This document shows, piece after piece, positions 8,427 to 16,679 of a DNA stretch of 64,000 nt. Positions within the stretch are counted from its first letter, which is position 1; each line of letters begins with the position of its first letter. This DNA is from Ferruginibacter sp. GTDB taxonomy: Bacteria > Bacteroidota > Bacteroidia > Chitinophagales > Chitinophagaceae. A program made the translations under genes and the position numbers. The notes beneath the pieces were generated by a model. It was not told the DNA's origin and ran no database searches. It saw only the letters and a list, made by a program, of their open reading frames with translations. The stretch spans positions 1-64,000 of the forward strand of contig JAQBNH010000009.1 in the NCBI GenBank assembly GCA_028288705.1. Reading direction: 5' to 3'.

Positions 8427-9021
8427 GCGTCATTTCCATATGGCCCTATTGCTTGCAGCCGCCTGTATGTCGGCCTGTACGGGTAAAAATATTTCGGGAA
8501 ATTATTACCAGAAACACCAGGCCTCGCTGGATAAAATAGAAAAAAGCTACCAGCGGCTTTCTGCCCAACAATCGTTTACGCTGGCGTTTACCGACAAGGC
8601 ATTCGACATTATTTCGCTGGAGATCAATACCGATACGATCAGCTATATCTATGAATTTCACATGGACGAGGCGCGCATTTATGATACCATGACGAAATAC
8701 GGGCTGGCACCCGCGCCTACTTTACAATTGATCAACGACATGAAACTCGTGCGTTGTACCTGGGTGAACAACTTTGATTATTACGTGGATGAAAAAAAGC
8801 AGCGGCTAATTTTTATGAGTGTGAGGCCGCGCGGGATCCAGTATCCTTTTATCCCTACGAAATATTATTTGCTCGCTTTCTTTTTCCAGCCACAGGTTTT
8901 TGATGATAAAGGCCGCCTCCTGGATAAGAAAGGAAAGAAACGCCTGCGCATGATCAACGATGCCGTATTTCACCGCATCAACAACCGCGTTTGTTACACG
9001 ATCGGGGAAAGATTCCGCTAA
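8419..9021 (+). CDS. Unknown lipoprotein, last gene of operon
   Basis: A 200-residue predicted lipoprotein: MIKRHFHMALLLAAACMSAC ends at a lipobox-type cysteine (residue 20). The start at 8419 gives the lipoprotein signal and overlaps the previous stop (ATGATTAA); the upstream ATG at 8395 would add eight residues in front of the signal. The rest is a mixed alpha/beta protein with aromatic-rich stretches (YYLLAFFFQPQVF) and a basic C-terminus. I recognise no family. It could work with the cysteine-peptidase-like protein before it, for instance as inhibitor or anchor, which is speculation. Confidence 0.7.
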   Translation: MIKRHFHMALLLAAACMSACTGKNISGNYYQKHQASLDKIEKSYQRLSAQQSFTLAFTDKAFDIISLEINTDTISYIYEFHMDEARIYDTMTKYGLAPAPTLQLINDMKLVRCTWVNNFDYYVDEKKQRLIFMSVRPRGIQYPFIPTKYYLLAFFFQPQVFDDKGRLLDKKGKKRLRMINDAVFHRINNRVCYTIGERFR

Positions 9022-9047
9022 TAAAAAAGCCGGCTGTGAAGCCGGCT
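9022..9047 (-). terminator. Terminator of the dienelactone hydrolase-like gene
   Basis: Eight-base palindromic arms AGCCGGCT (9028-9035 and 9040-9047) with a GTGA loop. On the minus strand the hairpin is followed by TTTTTT, so it ends transcription of the gene at 9069-9911. It may also slow read-through from the plus-strand operon that stops at 9021. Confidence 0.85.
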
Positions 9048-9068
9048 CCTGATCCTTAAACAAAATTT

Positions 9069-9911
9069 CTATTTAAATATATCTGCAAAAAATGTTTTCA
9101 TATCATTCCATGAAGCGCTGTCTGCTGCAGGATTGTATTTGATCGGCATTTTAAATTGTTCGCCTTTTGCCGTCGCCTCCGGGTTAGTAAAAGCGTGCGT
9201 TGCGTCGGGATAAGATTTAAACGTATACACGGCACCGATAGAATCCATTTGCTTTTTAAAGTTCGCCACTTCTTCTTTTGACACAAACTGGTCCGCTTCA
9301 CCATGGCAAACCAGGATCTTCGCTTTCAGTAAATTTTTATCTGCAGGCACACCTGCGAGGTTGCCATGAAAGCTCACAACACCTGCAAGATTTTCCCCTA
9401 GACGAGCCATGTTAAGCACCTGTGCACCGCCGAAGCAATAGCCAATGGCTGCAATCCGCGATGTATCTGCCTGGGGATAGGTTTTTATTTTAGCGAGCGC
9501 GGCATCAAATCTTGCCTTCGCCATTGCCGGATTTTTGTAGAAAGGTTCTGCCAGTTTACCAGCTGCGGCAGGATCATTTCCCTGCGCACCGTTGCCGTAC
9601 ATATCTATTGCCATGGCAATGTAGCCAAGCTCTGCCAATTGTTTAGCCCTGGACTTCGTATAGTCATTCAGTCCCCACCACTCATGCACGACCAGTACAA
9701 CCGGTCTTGTGCCGCTCACCGCGCTGTCATAAGCGATGAAACCGTTCATCGTCGTATTATCGCCCGAATAAGTTACCGCCTCCTCTTTAATGGCTTTGGG
9801 TGCTACCGTCGCCGACGTATCGGTTGATGTGGTACCTGTTGTTAGCTTTTTATCCGCGTTGTTACAGGCAGCAAAAGCTACAAGAGCCGCTGCGCAAAGG
9901 ATTTGTTTCAT
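9069..9911 (-). CDS. Dienelactone hydrolase family lipoprotein
   Basis: An alpha/beta hydrolase of 280 residues with a lipoprotein signal (Cys16 in AFAACNN). The dienelactone hydrolase triad is visible: nucleophile Cys159 in IGYCFGG, Asp207 in GEADQF and His239 in DATHAFTN; the oxyanion region is VHEWWGLN at 75-82. Cytoplasmic family members hydrolyse dienelactone in chloroaromatic breakdown; the secreted lipid-anchored form here probably acts on another ester and its substrate is unknown. It stands alone, with its own terminator downstream. Confidence 0.9.
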   Translation of the reverse strand: MKQILCAAALVAFAACNNADKKLTTGTTSTDTSATVAPKAIKEEAVTYSGDNTTMNGFIAYDSAVSGTRPVVLVVHEWWGLNDYTKSRAKQLAELGYIAMAIDMYGNGAQGNDPAAAGKLAEPFYKNPAMAKARFDAALAKIKTYPQADTSRIAAIGYCFGGAQVLNMARLGENLAGVVSFHGNLAGVPADKNLLKAKILVCHGEADQFVSKEEVANFKKQMDSIGAVYTFKSYPDATHAFTNPEATAKGEQFKMPIKYNPAADSASWNDMKTFFADIFK

Positions 9912-9985
9912 GTTGATGTTATTTTAAGATAGTAGTTGATAAATATATTTACGGCATAACAGCATTGCCGGCAAAAGGTTTACCA

Positions 9986-10447
9986 TCAGGAAGACATTTC
10001 AAATATTTCCTTATAATCTGCCCAGAACTCATCGAGTGCGATCATTCCTTCTTTGAAAAAACTGATCATCGCCGGCCAGTCTGCAGTAGAAAAAATATTG
10101 GCCGGCTGAAGTTCCATTGTCACGCGGCCGCTCAGACCGCCGAATTCATCTTCAAAATTTTCTGCCCAGGTTAAACCGCCCGGCATGATTTCTTCCAGGG
10201 CGGGTTTAAAACTGCGGAGCAGTGTATAGGCCGATTCCCTTTCCTCTGCTGTTTTTCCAGTCACTTCAATCAGGATGAACGCATGGCTGCTATCGGCATC
10301 CATTTTAAAACGAATGGCTTTTACACCGGTTTTGTAATTGATCCAATTCACTTTTTCACCGGATGCAGACGGGATTGGGGAAAGGTAAATGCCCAATTTT
10401 GTCCAGAATTGCTGGCGGAGTGCAGATGCCTCCTGTTTCGTGTACAT
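9986..10447 (-). CDS. DUF4268-type protein
   Basis: A 153-residue cytoplasmic protein resembling the DUF4268 family common in Bacteroidota (QFWTKLGIYLSPIPSASG near the start, then KVNWINYKTGVK). It lacks a signal peptide and membrane segments. DUF4268 domains have a fold related to nuclease-like domains in some larger proteins, but the function of the short stand-alone form is unknown. The preceding gene on the strand (10453-12279) ends five bases before its start, so the two are probably cotranscribed. Confidence 0.7.
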   Translation of the reverse strand: MYTKQEASALRQQFWTKLGIYLSPIPSASGEKVNWINYKTGVKAIRFKMDADSSHAFILIEVTGKTAEERESAYTLLRSFKPALEEIMPGGLTWAENFEDEFGGLSGRVTMELQPANIFSTADWPAMISFFKEGMIALDEFWADYKEIFEMSS

Positions 10448-10452
10448 AGTTG

Positions 10453-12279
10453 TTAATTTGCTACCACAAAATCGGGCTTTTTAATAAAACTGCTGTTGTA
10501 TTTAAATTTAATATTTGTGCTGATCTCCAGTTTCCAGTTGCGCATTTCCTCGTAGGTTTTCCTTGGAAAATAATACCCTTTTACTTCAATAGTGCCGAAG
10601 ATCAGGTTTTCATTCCTTGTGCGGAAGCCACCGCCAAAAGCAGAATAGCCATTCGTTTTTTCCAGCTCGGCGTGGATGGGTTTTAACAGGCTAAGGTCTG
10701 TAAAAATAAATGGTGCGATCCTGAATCCGGAAATTTTCCGCAGGTTATAAAACACGGATTCCAGTTTGATTGTCGTACGGCTATCCGCTTTGATTTCCCC
10801 GTTGCGTAAGTACGGAAGCCCGAAGTCACTTTCTAAAAATAAGGGCTGATTCAGGTTTGGGTCGATCTGCCGGGTAAAGGATACAGAAACAAAATTCCTG
10901 TTCCGCCAGTAGCTGCCCATGTTCCGCAGTTTGGTGAAATGGCTGATGCCTGCGAGCAGGTCAATATCTTCTGCAGTTTTACGACTGATAAATCCACCGA
11001 TGCGAAAAGTATAGTTGGTGAAAAATCCTTTTTCAGAATAATGCGTTGCATCATAATCGAAACCAAGATAGGTTCTCTTTCTTCCCTGCTTATTGGTGTA
11101 ACCACCGACTACGCTGGCATTCATTCCTTCCGGCACATCTTCATTCCGGCCAAACCCATAGATAAAATTCGTGCGATAGAAGTTCTGTTTGTATAAACTG
11201 TACGAGATAAGTCCACCATTGATATCTGCGTAATTATAATCGTAATTGGTTTGAAACTTTACAGGCACCTGGGAGAATTTATTGTAAAACCCGCGCAATG
11301 CAACAAAGTGGCGCAAACGTTTTTCCGAATCACGGTCCTTGCGATCGCGGGCGCCAAAGTTATAACCACCCCATATGTCGGCACGATGATAACTATATTG
11401 ATAAAGGGATTCATACATCGTATCGGCGTAAACATTTCGGTTACGGTTATACGAGAGTTCAATGGCGCCCGTCCATTCCGTGTAACGGCTTACAAGCGGC
11501 TTTTCTATGGCTGTATATAATTTAGTTTCTTCATAACGATAATTGACCAGCGCATTATTAAAAGTTGTGAATCCTGTTGTCCAGTTTAGGAAAAGCCCCT
11601 TGATATTCCGCTTGATAAACTCTCCGCCAAAGCCGAGTACAGGGCGGCGATCGCGATCGTATAGCATGGATGCCGAAAGCCTGTTGCCGGTGCCGGATAA
11701 GTTCTCTTCCTTTGCTTCTACCCGCGCCTTCTGTGTATTGCTGATACTGACCGTGCCTCCCAGGGAAAAAACATCACGTGTGAGTACGAGCACGTCCACC
11801 GAATCTTTTGTATATGCCGTATTGAAGACCACGATCAATGCGTCCTGCAGGTAAGGCTGCTCGCGGAGAAAACGTTCGTTATCGGCAAAAAGCAAGGGCA
11901 ACAATTTATCCCCTTCAGCAAAAAATAAATTATTGCGGATCAGATGCGTGGAGGAATTTTTATGGAGCGCATTTGCAACGCGGATCGGAAATGAATTTTT
12001 TACTTCTAACGTATCGTTGAGGTTACGGTTAAATCCGAGGGGCGAAATTTCAATGGAGCGAATGATCTTTCCTTTATAGGATATAAAAGGATTGACTGTT
12101 TTTACCGGGTCGATTGTTTGGCCATCGCGGGAGATGCTGCGCCCGATGCGTCCCAGGATACCCCGTTTTTTTGCAAGAAAAAAGCTATCCTGGCTGGACG
12201 GATCCTGTGCCTGCGCAGAAAAATCGCCCGTAATTACCAGCAAACAACCCATAAAAAAACCTGCCGTAAAATTCTTCAT
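10453..12279 (-). CDS. BamA/TamA-like outer membrane beta-barrel protein
   Basis: A 608-residue protein with a signal peptide (cleavage near FSAQAQD). An N-terminal region (about 70-170) with IRSIEISPLGF, NALHKNSSTHLIRNNLFFAEGDK resembles one POTRA domain. From about 180 on the sequence alternates in beta-barrel fashion with many aromatic girdle residues and ends in a barrel strand. It resembles the surface-antigen/Omp85 superfamily but is shorter than BamA. Likely in the outer membrane; the substrate is not known. It may be cotranscribed with the DUF4268 gene. Confidence 0.75.
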   Translation of the reverse strand: MKNFTAGFFMGCLLVITGDFSAQAQDPSSQDSFFLAKKRGILGRIGRSISRDGQTIDPVKTVNPFISYKGKIIRSIEISPLGFNRNLNDTLEVKNSFPIRVANALHKNSSTHLIRNNLFFAEGDKLLPLLFADNERFLREQPYLQDALIVVFNTAYTKDSVDVLVLTRDVFSLGGTVSISNTQKARVEAKEENLSGTGNRLSASMLYDRDRRPVLGFGGEFIKRNIKGLFLNWTTGFTTFNNALVNYRYEETKLYTAIEKPLVSRYTEWTGAIELSYNRNRNVYADTMYESLYQYSYHRADIWGGYNFGARDRKDRDSEKRLRHFVALRGFYNKFSQVPVKFQTNYDYNYADINGGLISYSLYKQNFYRTNFIYGFGRNEDVPEGMNASVVGGYTNKQGRKRTYLGFDYDATHYSEKGFFTNYTFRIGGFISRKTAEDIDLLAGISHFTKLRNMGSYWRNRNFVSVSFTRQIDPNLNQPLFLESDFGLPYLRNGEIKADSRTTIKLESVFYNLRKISGFRIAPFIFTDLSLLKPIHAELEKTNGYSAFGGGFRTRNENLIFGTIEVKGYYFPRKTYEEMRNWKLEISTNIKFKYNSSFIKKPDFVVAN

Positions 12280-12611
12280 GCAAAAATTAATTTACCAGAT
12301 AACCTTTCCGGCAATACTACACAATACCTGCCACAATTCGCGCGTAGAGCCCATTTCCCAACTATTGCTTGGTTTGTCAACGCATACATGAAAACGTTCT
12401 TACAGGAGATGAAATGTTAAAAAAGGCTAAATTCATCGTATTAGTTCATCGAAAGTTTGTCTGCAAAAGCATTAGCGCTTACCTTTGCGCCCGCAATTCA
12501 ACTCTACCGCGATAGAATAGTTACAAATAACTGCCGTTTTGCCCTGATCACCCTAAGCCAGACAACCTGCCTGGCCTTACCGGAGTATTTTTACGAGACT
12601 AAATAAAGATT
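12280..12611. other. Intergenic region with divergent control sequences
   Basis: It separates the minus-strand barrel gene from the 62-residue gene. It holds a good Bacteroidota promoter at 12456-12487, then a leader of about 118 bases with a small GCCAG/CTGGC hairpin (around 12554-12573). No further gene is seen. Confidence 0.6.
12456..12487 (+). promoter_or_regulatory. Bacteroidota-type promoter of the 62-residue gene
   Basis: TTTG at 12456-12459, a 20-base spacer, then TACCTTTG at 12480-12487, a good match to the Bacteroidota consensus (TTTG / TAnnTTTG, spacer about 19-21). Transcription would begin near 12494, leaving a leader of roughly 118 bases. Confidence 0.75.
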
Positions 12612-12800
12612 ATGAAAACAAGTACAATGGGTATTGTTACCCCGATTAACAAAGACGAGATGAAAGAATTATTAAAAGAAACCAAAGAAACGCTGGCAAC
12701 TGATTTGCTGAAGCAAGCTTCTGAACCTTTTGGAGCAGTAAGCATGTGGAAAGTAAGAAAGAGTTACAGGTCTGCTTCTTCCCTGCGTCGTATCATTTAA
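12612..12800 (+). CDS. Small basic protein of unknown function
   Basis: A 62-residue protein with no signal peptide: an acidic/lysine helix (NKDEMKELLKETKETLATDLLKQ by position 13-35) and a basic tail (MWKVRKSYRSASSLRRII). It is flanked by a consensus promoter and a strong terminator and thus forms its own transcription unit, which makes it a credible expressed gene despite its size. I recognise no family. Possible roles include RNA or ribosome binding through the basic tail, or a leader-controlled small regulator; neither is shown. Confidence 0.65.
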   Translation: MKTSTMGIVTPINKDEMKELLKETKETLATDLLKQASEPFGAVSMWKVRKSYRSASSLRRII

Positions 12801-12824
12801 TTTAATTAAAACATATTCTTTCTT

Positions 12825-12852
12825 TAACATGGCCCCGGCCATGTTTTTTTTT
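12825..12852 (+). terminator. Terminator of the 62-residue gene
   Basis: Arms AACATGGCC and GGCCATGTT around CC, followed by a run of Ts to 12852. It points rightwards and lies just before the end of the convergent transporter gene (12855). Confidence 0.85.
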
Positions 12853-12854
12853 GT

Positions 12855-13649
12855 CTATTCCATTTCCTTACCCATGGCCACGTTCTTCATTCTGGCAGCG
12901 GTATCATGACCGAGGTATTTCTCGATCCAGTTGTGTACGAAATAGATCACCGGCGTTAGCACGATCGCCACAACGAATTTATAAATGTAGTTACCCGTTC
13001 CCGTTACCATCACCTGCGTAAAGCTCCATGGATCTCCCTGGCCGGGCTGAATACGCTTCCCGATGTAGAAGGCGATGAACAACACCACGAAACTGTCGAT
13101 CAGCTGTGATACAAGCGTAGAGCCTGTTGCACGCAGCCACATATTTTTTTCGCCCGTGATCTTTTTTATGCGATGAAAAACGATCACGTCCAATAGCTGG
13201 CTGATGAGGAATGCGATGATGGAGCCGATGATGATCCAGAGCCCCTGTCCGAATATGCCATGAAATGCATTGTCCGGTTTATCTATGCCATTGCCAATAG
13301 AAAAATATTCGGAAGGCTTTAAAGCCATGGCGGCGTTATAGATGATGAAGGAAAAACCAATCAGCGCAATGGCGAGGTAAGAAAGGAATTTCACACCCTT
13401 TGGACCGTAATATTCGTTGATGATATCCGTCATGATAAAGACGACCGGCCAGAGTAGTACCCCTGCAGTTAAATGAAAACTAAACAGGCTGCCGAAGAGG
13501 TGCAGGTTGGCGCGCGGCAGGCCCAGCGTATCTTCCAGCGAAAATATTTTAACCCCGATCACCTCGGCGATCAGCGCATTGGCAATAAAAAAACCGGCCA
13601 GTATAATAAAGAGCCGGGTTCCTTTGTTTTTTAATATGCTGTGTATCAT
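12855..13649 (-). CDS. Queuosine precursor transporter (YhhQ/DUF165 family)
   Basis: A 264-residue inner-membrane protein with about six hydrophobic segments. It fits the VUT/YhhQ family that imports 7-deazaguanine precursors (preQ0/preQ1) for tRNA queuosine. Family marks are the second helix region FIMTDIINEYYGPKG with conserved acidic and Asn residues, ISQLLDVIVFHRIKK and the polar STLVSQLIDSFVVLFIAF helix. No queuosine synthesis gene is adjacent, so the substrate is inferred from the family. It follows the small membrane protein at 13659 by nine bases, suggesting one operon with rseP and dxr upstream. Confidence 0.88.
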   Translation of the reverse strand: MIHSILKNKGTRLFIILAGFFIANALIAEVIGVKIFSLEDTLGLPRANLHLFGSLFSFHLTAGVLLWPVVFIMTDIINEYYGPKGVKFLSYLAIALIGFSFIIYNAAMALKPSEYFSIGNGIDKPDNAFHGIFGQGLWIIIGSIIAFLISQLLDVIVFHRIKKITGEKNMWLRATGSTLVSQLIDSFVVLFIAFYIGKRIQPGQGDPWSFTQVMVTGTGNYIYKFVVAIVLTPVIYFVHNWIEKYLGHDTAARMKNVAMGKEME

Positions 13650-13658
13650 CCATACAAT

Positions 13659-13958
13659 TTAAGTAAAGAAGAGATAGTAAACCTGTACCGGGAACATCAG
13701 GAGATTAAACCATAAAAGGTTGCGGGGAATACCGGTAGTCCTTTTAAAGGCCATCCTGTATAACACCATAAGAACAAAAACCAGGTTGATTAAAATGGCG
13801 CCATACCCCAGGATAACAACCGTGCTTTCCAAAGGTTGAAATTTCAGGGCAAGATTTGAATTTCCCTTTGCGCTGTTTCGCATCTCCACTACCCGTAAAA
13901 TGGCAGCAATGATAAAACAGCAATTACAAAGGAAGACCAGCTTTGCGAAAAAGCGCAT
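13659..13958 (-). CDS. Small three-helix membrane protein
   Basis: A 99-residue protein with three hydrophobic segments (about 5-22, 45-66, 80-97) and a short basic linker (YRMAFKRTTG). No known domain is recognised. It lies between rseP (21 bases upstream) and the queuosine-precursor transporter (nine bases downstream) on the same strand, so it is probably part of the dxr-rseP transcript. Function unknown. Confidence 0.7.
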   Translation of the reverse strand: MRFFAKLVFLCNCCFIIAAILRVVEMRNSAKGNSNLALKFQPLESTVVILGYGAILINLVFVLMVLYRMAFKRTTGIPRNLLWFNLLMFPVQVYYLFFT

Positions 13959-13979
13959 ATGATTATAAGGATTTATCGT

Positions 13980-15374
13980 TTACTTACCCCTGCCCCATCC
14001 AAACCAGTCGTTACCATTGGCATACAACATCAGCGCCAGCAGGATCACCATGCCAACGATCTGGGCGTACTCCAGGAATTTCTCGCTTGGTTTACGGCCG
14101 GTGATCATTTCAATCAGCGTGAACAATACGTGGCCACCGTCTAAAGCCGGAATAGGCAGAAGGTTCATGAAGGCCAATACAATGGAGAAGAAAGCGGTGA
14201 TCGTCCAGAAATGCTCCCAATCCCAGCCGGTACCGGAAAACACAGAACCCATTGCTTTAAAACCGCCAACACCTTTGTATGCACCCGTGCTTGGTGAAAG
14301 GATCTTTTTAAACTGGTCGATATAAAATTTCAATTCTGCTCCCGCACGTGCAACACCCGCAGGGATCGCAGCAAAGAAACCGTATTTCTTCACGGTATAT
14401 TTAAAGATACCGAGGCTGTCGAATTGTTCAAATTGCGTGGGGCGATCGAAACCGATCAGCGCATTACGGCCAAGCGTCGTATTCAAGGTCAGTAAACTGT
14501 CGCCGCGTTTTACGAATAAAGCAATATGATCACCTTCTTTATGTTTCTCCATTACAGAAGAAAACTCATCAGAGAATTGCGTCGGGATACTGTCTACCTG
14601 TAAGATCTGGTCGCCTTTTTTCAGGCCTGCCTTATATGCATTTAACGAATCCGGCACGTCCATCACGATCACGGGTACACGCGGACTGATCATTGGCCCG
14701 TCAACAGAACGTTTCTTTTCCACGAGTTGTCCGATCAGGTTCACGGGCATAGCCAGTTTCATCTGTTGACCGCCTCTTTCCACCGTCACATTGCTGTCAA
14801 CGATCAATAATTTTTTCAACACATCTCCATATTCATCAACGGGTTTGCCATCCACTGCGAGGATCTTATCGCCGTTTTGGAAGCCAAGGCTTTTAAAGAT
14901 CGGGTCGTTGAAAGCGATACCATATTTTAAAGAAGAAACAGGCACTTTCTTTTCTCCCCATACCATGAGGATTCCGGCGTAAATAATGAATGCCAGCAAT
15001 ACGTTCACGGTTACACCGCCCAACATAATGATGAGGCGCTGCCAGGCCGGTTTGCTGCGGAACTCGTAAGGCTGCGGTGGTAATTTCATTTGTTCTTTGT
15101 CCATGCTCTCGTCCACCATCCCCGCGATCTTCACATAACCACCCAGGGGCAGCCATCCAATGCCATAAACAGTTTCCCCGATCTTCTTTTTAAAGATGGA
15201 AAACCATGGATCGAAAAAAAGGTAAAATTTCTCTACACGACATTTAAACCATTTAGCGGTAATAAAGTGTCCGAATTCATGCAATACAACGAGGATCGAA
15301 AGTGATAACAGGAGCTGCGCCGCTTTAAGCCCTACGCTTGGCCAGTTGATCGCTAATATGGTTTCTAAAAACAT
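13980..15374 (-). CDS. rseP: RIP zinc metalloprotease RseP (site-2 protease)
   Basis: An inner-membrane intramembrane protease of 464 residues that cuts anti-sigma factors and signal-peptide remnants. The zinc site H32-E-F-G-H36 is in the first helix and the third ligand in the C-terminal NLLPIPALDGGHVLF (LDG motif) near residue 400. Two PDZ-like regions lie between (around FQNGDKILAVDG and LKKGDQILQVDS). It follows dxr, the common dxr-rseP order. In Bacteroidota such proteases release ECF sigma factors from FecR-type partners, so it could serve the fecR/susC locus of this window, which is inference. Confidence 0.95.
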   Translation of the reverse strand: MFLETILAINWPSVGLKAAQLLLSLSILVVLHEFGHFITAKWFKCRVEKFYLFFDPWFSIFKKKIGETVYGIGWLPLGGYVKIAGMVDESMDKEQMKLPPQPYEFRSKPAWQRLIIMLGGVTVNVLLAFIIYAGILMVWGEKKVPVSSLKYGIAFNDPIFKSLGFQNGDKILAVDGKPVDEYGDVLKKLLIVDSNVTVERGGQQMKLAMPVNLIGQLVEKKRSVDGPMISPRVPVIVMDVPDSLNAYKAGLKKGDQILQVDSIPTQFSDEFSSVMEKHKEGDHIALFVKRGDSLLTLNTTLGRNALIGFDRPTQFEQFDSLGIFKYTVKKYGFFAAIPAGVARAGAELKFYIDQFKKILSPSTGAYKGVGGFKAMGSVFSGTGWDWEHFWTITAFFSIVLAFMNLLPIPALDGGHVLFTLIEMITGRKPSEKFLEYAQIVGMVILLALMLYANGNDWFGWGRGK

Positions 15375-15415
15375 TCCGTTTTTTATTTTTTATTTAAGGG
15401 TGATGCTGCCGTAAT

Positions 15416-15437
15416 ATGCCGTACAAGTGAGTGACAC
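15416..15437. repeat. Dispersed 22-base repeat, copy 2
   Basis: It matches the copy at 5653-5674 in 20 of 22 bases (core GTACAAGTGAGTGACAC) and lies in the gap between dxr and rseP. Confidence 0.55.
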
Positions 15438-15464
15438 TATGCTGTAGGGTTGAAAAATAAGGCA

Positions 15465-16637
15465 TTATAACTTCATCAGTGAAGCGGCGAAGTTACGGGC
15501 CTCACCGTCGGTTTCAAAATATTCCTCCATGGTTGGCGTGGCGATAAAATCGATCTTTTCCATCGTTTTTTCCACGACGGCGGTGATATCGAGGAAGCCA
15601 ATGCGGTTTTTAAGAAAGGCCCACACAGCCACTTCATTTGCCGCATTCAGCACACAGGCCATGTTGCCCCCTTTCTTCAGTGCTTCGATGGAGAGGCCCA
15701 GGTTGCGGAAGGTTTTATAATCTGGTTCTTCAAAACTGAGGTTGGGATATTTCCTGAAGTTGAGCCGCGGAAAATCGTTTTGCATGCGCTTTGGAAAGCC
15801 AAGCGCGTATTGGATCGGCAGCTTCATATCCGGCAATCCCATCTGCGCTTTAATGCTGCCGTCCTGGAACTGCACCATGCTGTGAATGATACTTTCTTTG
15901 TGAACAACCACTTCGATCTGGTTTGGCTGCAGGTTAAATAACCATTTAGCTTCGATCATCTCCAGCCCTTTATTCATCAGCGTTGCAGAATCGATCGTGA
16001 TCTTGGCTCCCATGCGCCAGTTTGGATGTTGCAGGGCATGATCGCGTTTTACATTCACAAGGAAGTTGGGCTTCTTGCCAAGAAAAGGGCCACCGCTTGC
16101 GGTTAAAATAATTTTTTCTATGGGGTTGCGCGATTCACCAACCAGGCATTGAAAGATGGCAGAATGTTCACTATCCACGGGAATGATTGGTGCGCGGTTT
16201 TCGAGTGCGGTCTGCATCACGATATCACCTGCCACTACCAGCGTTTCTTTATTTGCGAGCGCCACCACTTTTCCTTTGGACACGGCTTTCAACGTTGGTC
16301 GAAGACCCGCAAAGCCGACGATCGCGGCAAGCATGATATCGTAGGAATCAAAATCTGCGACTTCTTCCAGCGCCTGTTCGCCTGTAAATACTTTTACGTT
16401 TGTTTGTGAGAGTGCGGACTTCACCGCCTCATATTTCTTCTCATCACCAATCACTACGGCATTGGGTAAAAATTCCAGTGCCTGTGCAATGAGGAGTTCG
16501 TCGTTTGTTTGTGCTGTAAGAATTTCCACTTCGAGCAGGTCGGTATGTGCCCTGATCACTTCGAGCGCCTGGGTTCCGATCGACCCGGTCGATCCCATGA
16601 TCGCGATCCTTTTCTTATGCTGCTCCGCTCCCGCCAT
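15465..16637 (-). CDS. dxr: 1-deoxy-D-xylulose 5-phosphate reductoisomerase
   Basis: The committed step of the MEP isoprenoid pathway: DXP plus NADPH to 2-C-methyl-D-erythritol 4-phosphate. The 390 residues match the family. The NADPH-binding IMGSTGSIGTQALEV is at about 13-27, the metal-binding VDSEHSAIFQC near 154, and the flexible-loop region with TASGGPFLG and HPNWRMGAKITIDSATLMNKG follows. It starts 42 bases after argH on the same strand, so it could receive read-through from the arginine operon, although a separate promoter is likely. A dispersed repeat separates it from rseP. Confidence 0.96.
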   Translation of the reverse strand: MAGAEQHKKRIAIMGSTGSIGTQALEVIRAHTDLLEVEILTAQTNDELLIAQALEFLPNAVVIGDEKKYEAVKSALSQTNVKVFTGEQALEEVADFDSYDIMLAAIVGFAGLRPTLKAVSKGKVVALANKETLVVAGDIVMQTALENRAPIIPVDSEHSAIFQCLVGESRNPIEKIILTASGGPFLGKKPNFLVNVKRDHALQHPNWRMGAKITIDSATLMNKGLEMIEAKWLFNLQPNQIEVVVHKESIIHSMVQFQDGSIKAQMGLPDMKLPIQYALGFPKRMQNDFPRLNFRKYPNLSFEEPDYKTFRNLGLSIEALKKGGNMACVLNAANEVAVWAFLKNRIGFLDITAVVEKTMEKIDFIATPTMEEYFETDGEARNFAASLMKL

Positions 16638-16679
16638 AATTTGAATTTAATCTTAAAAAAAACTTATATGAGCGGCAAT

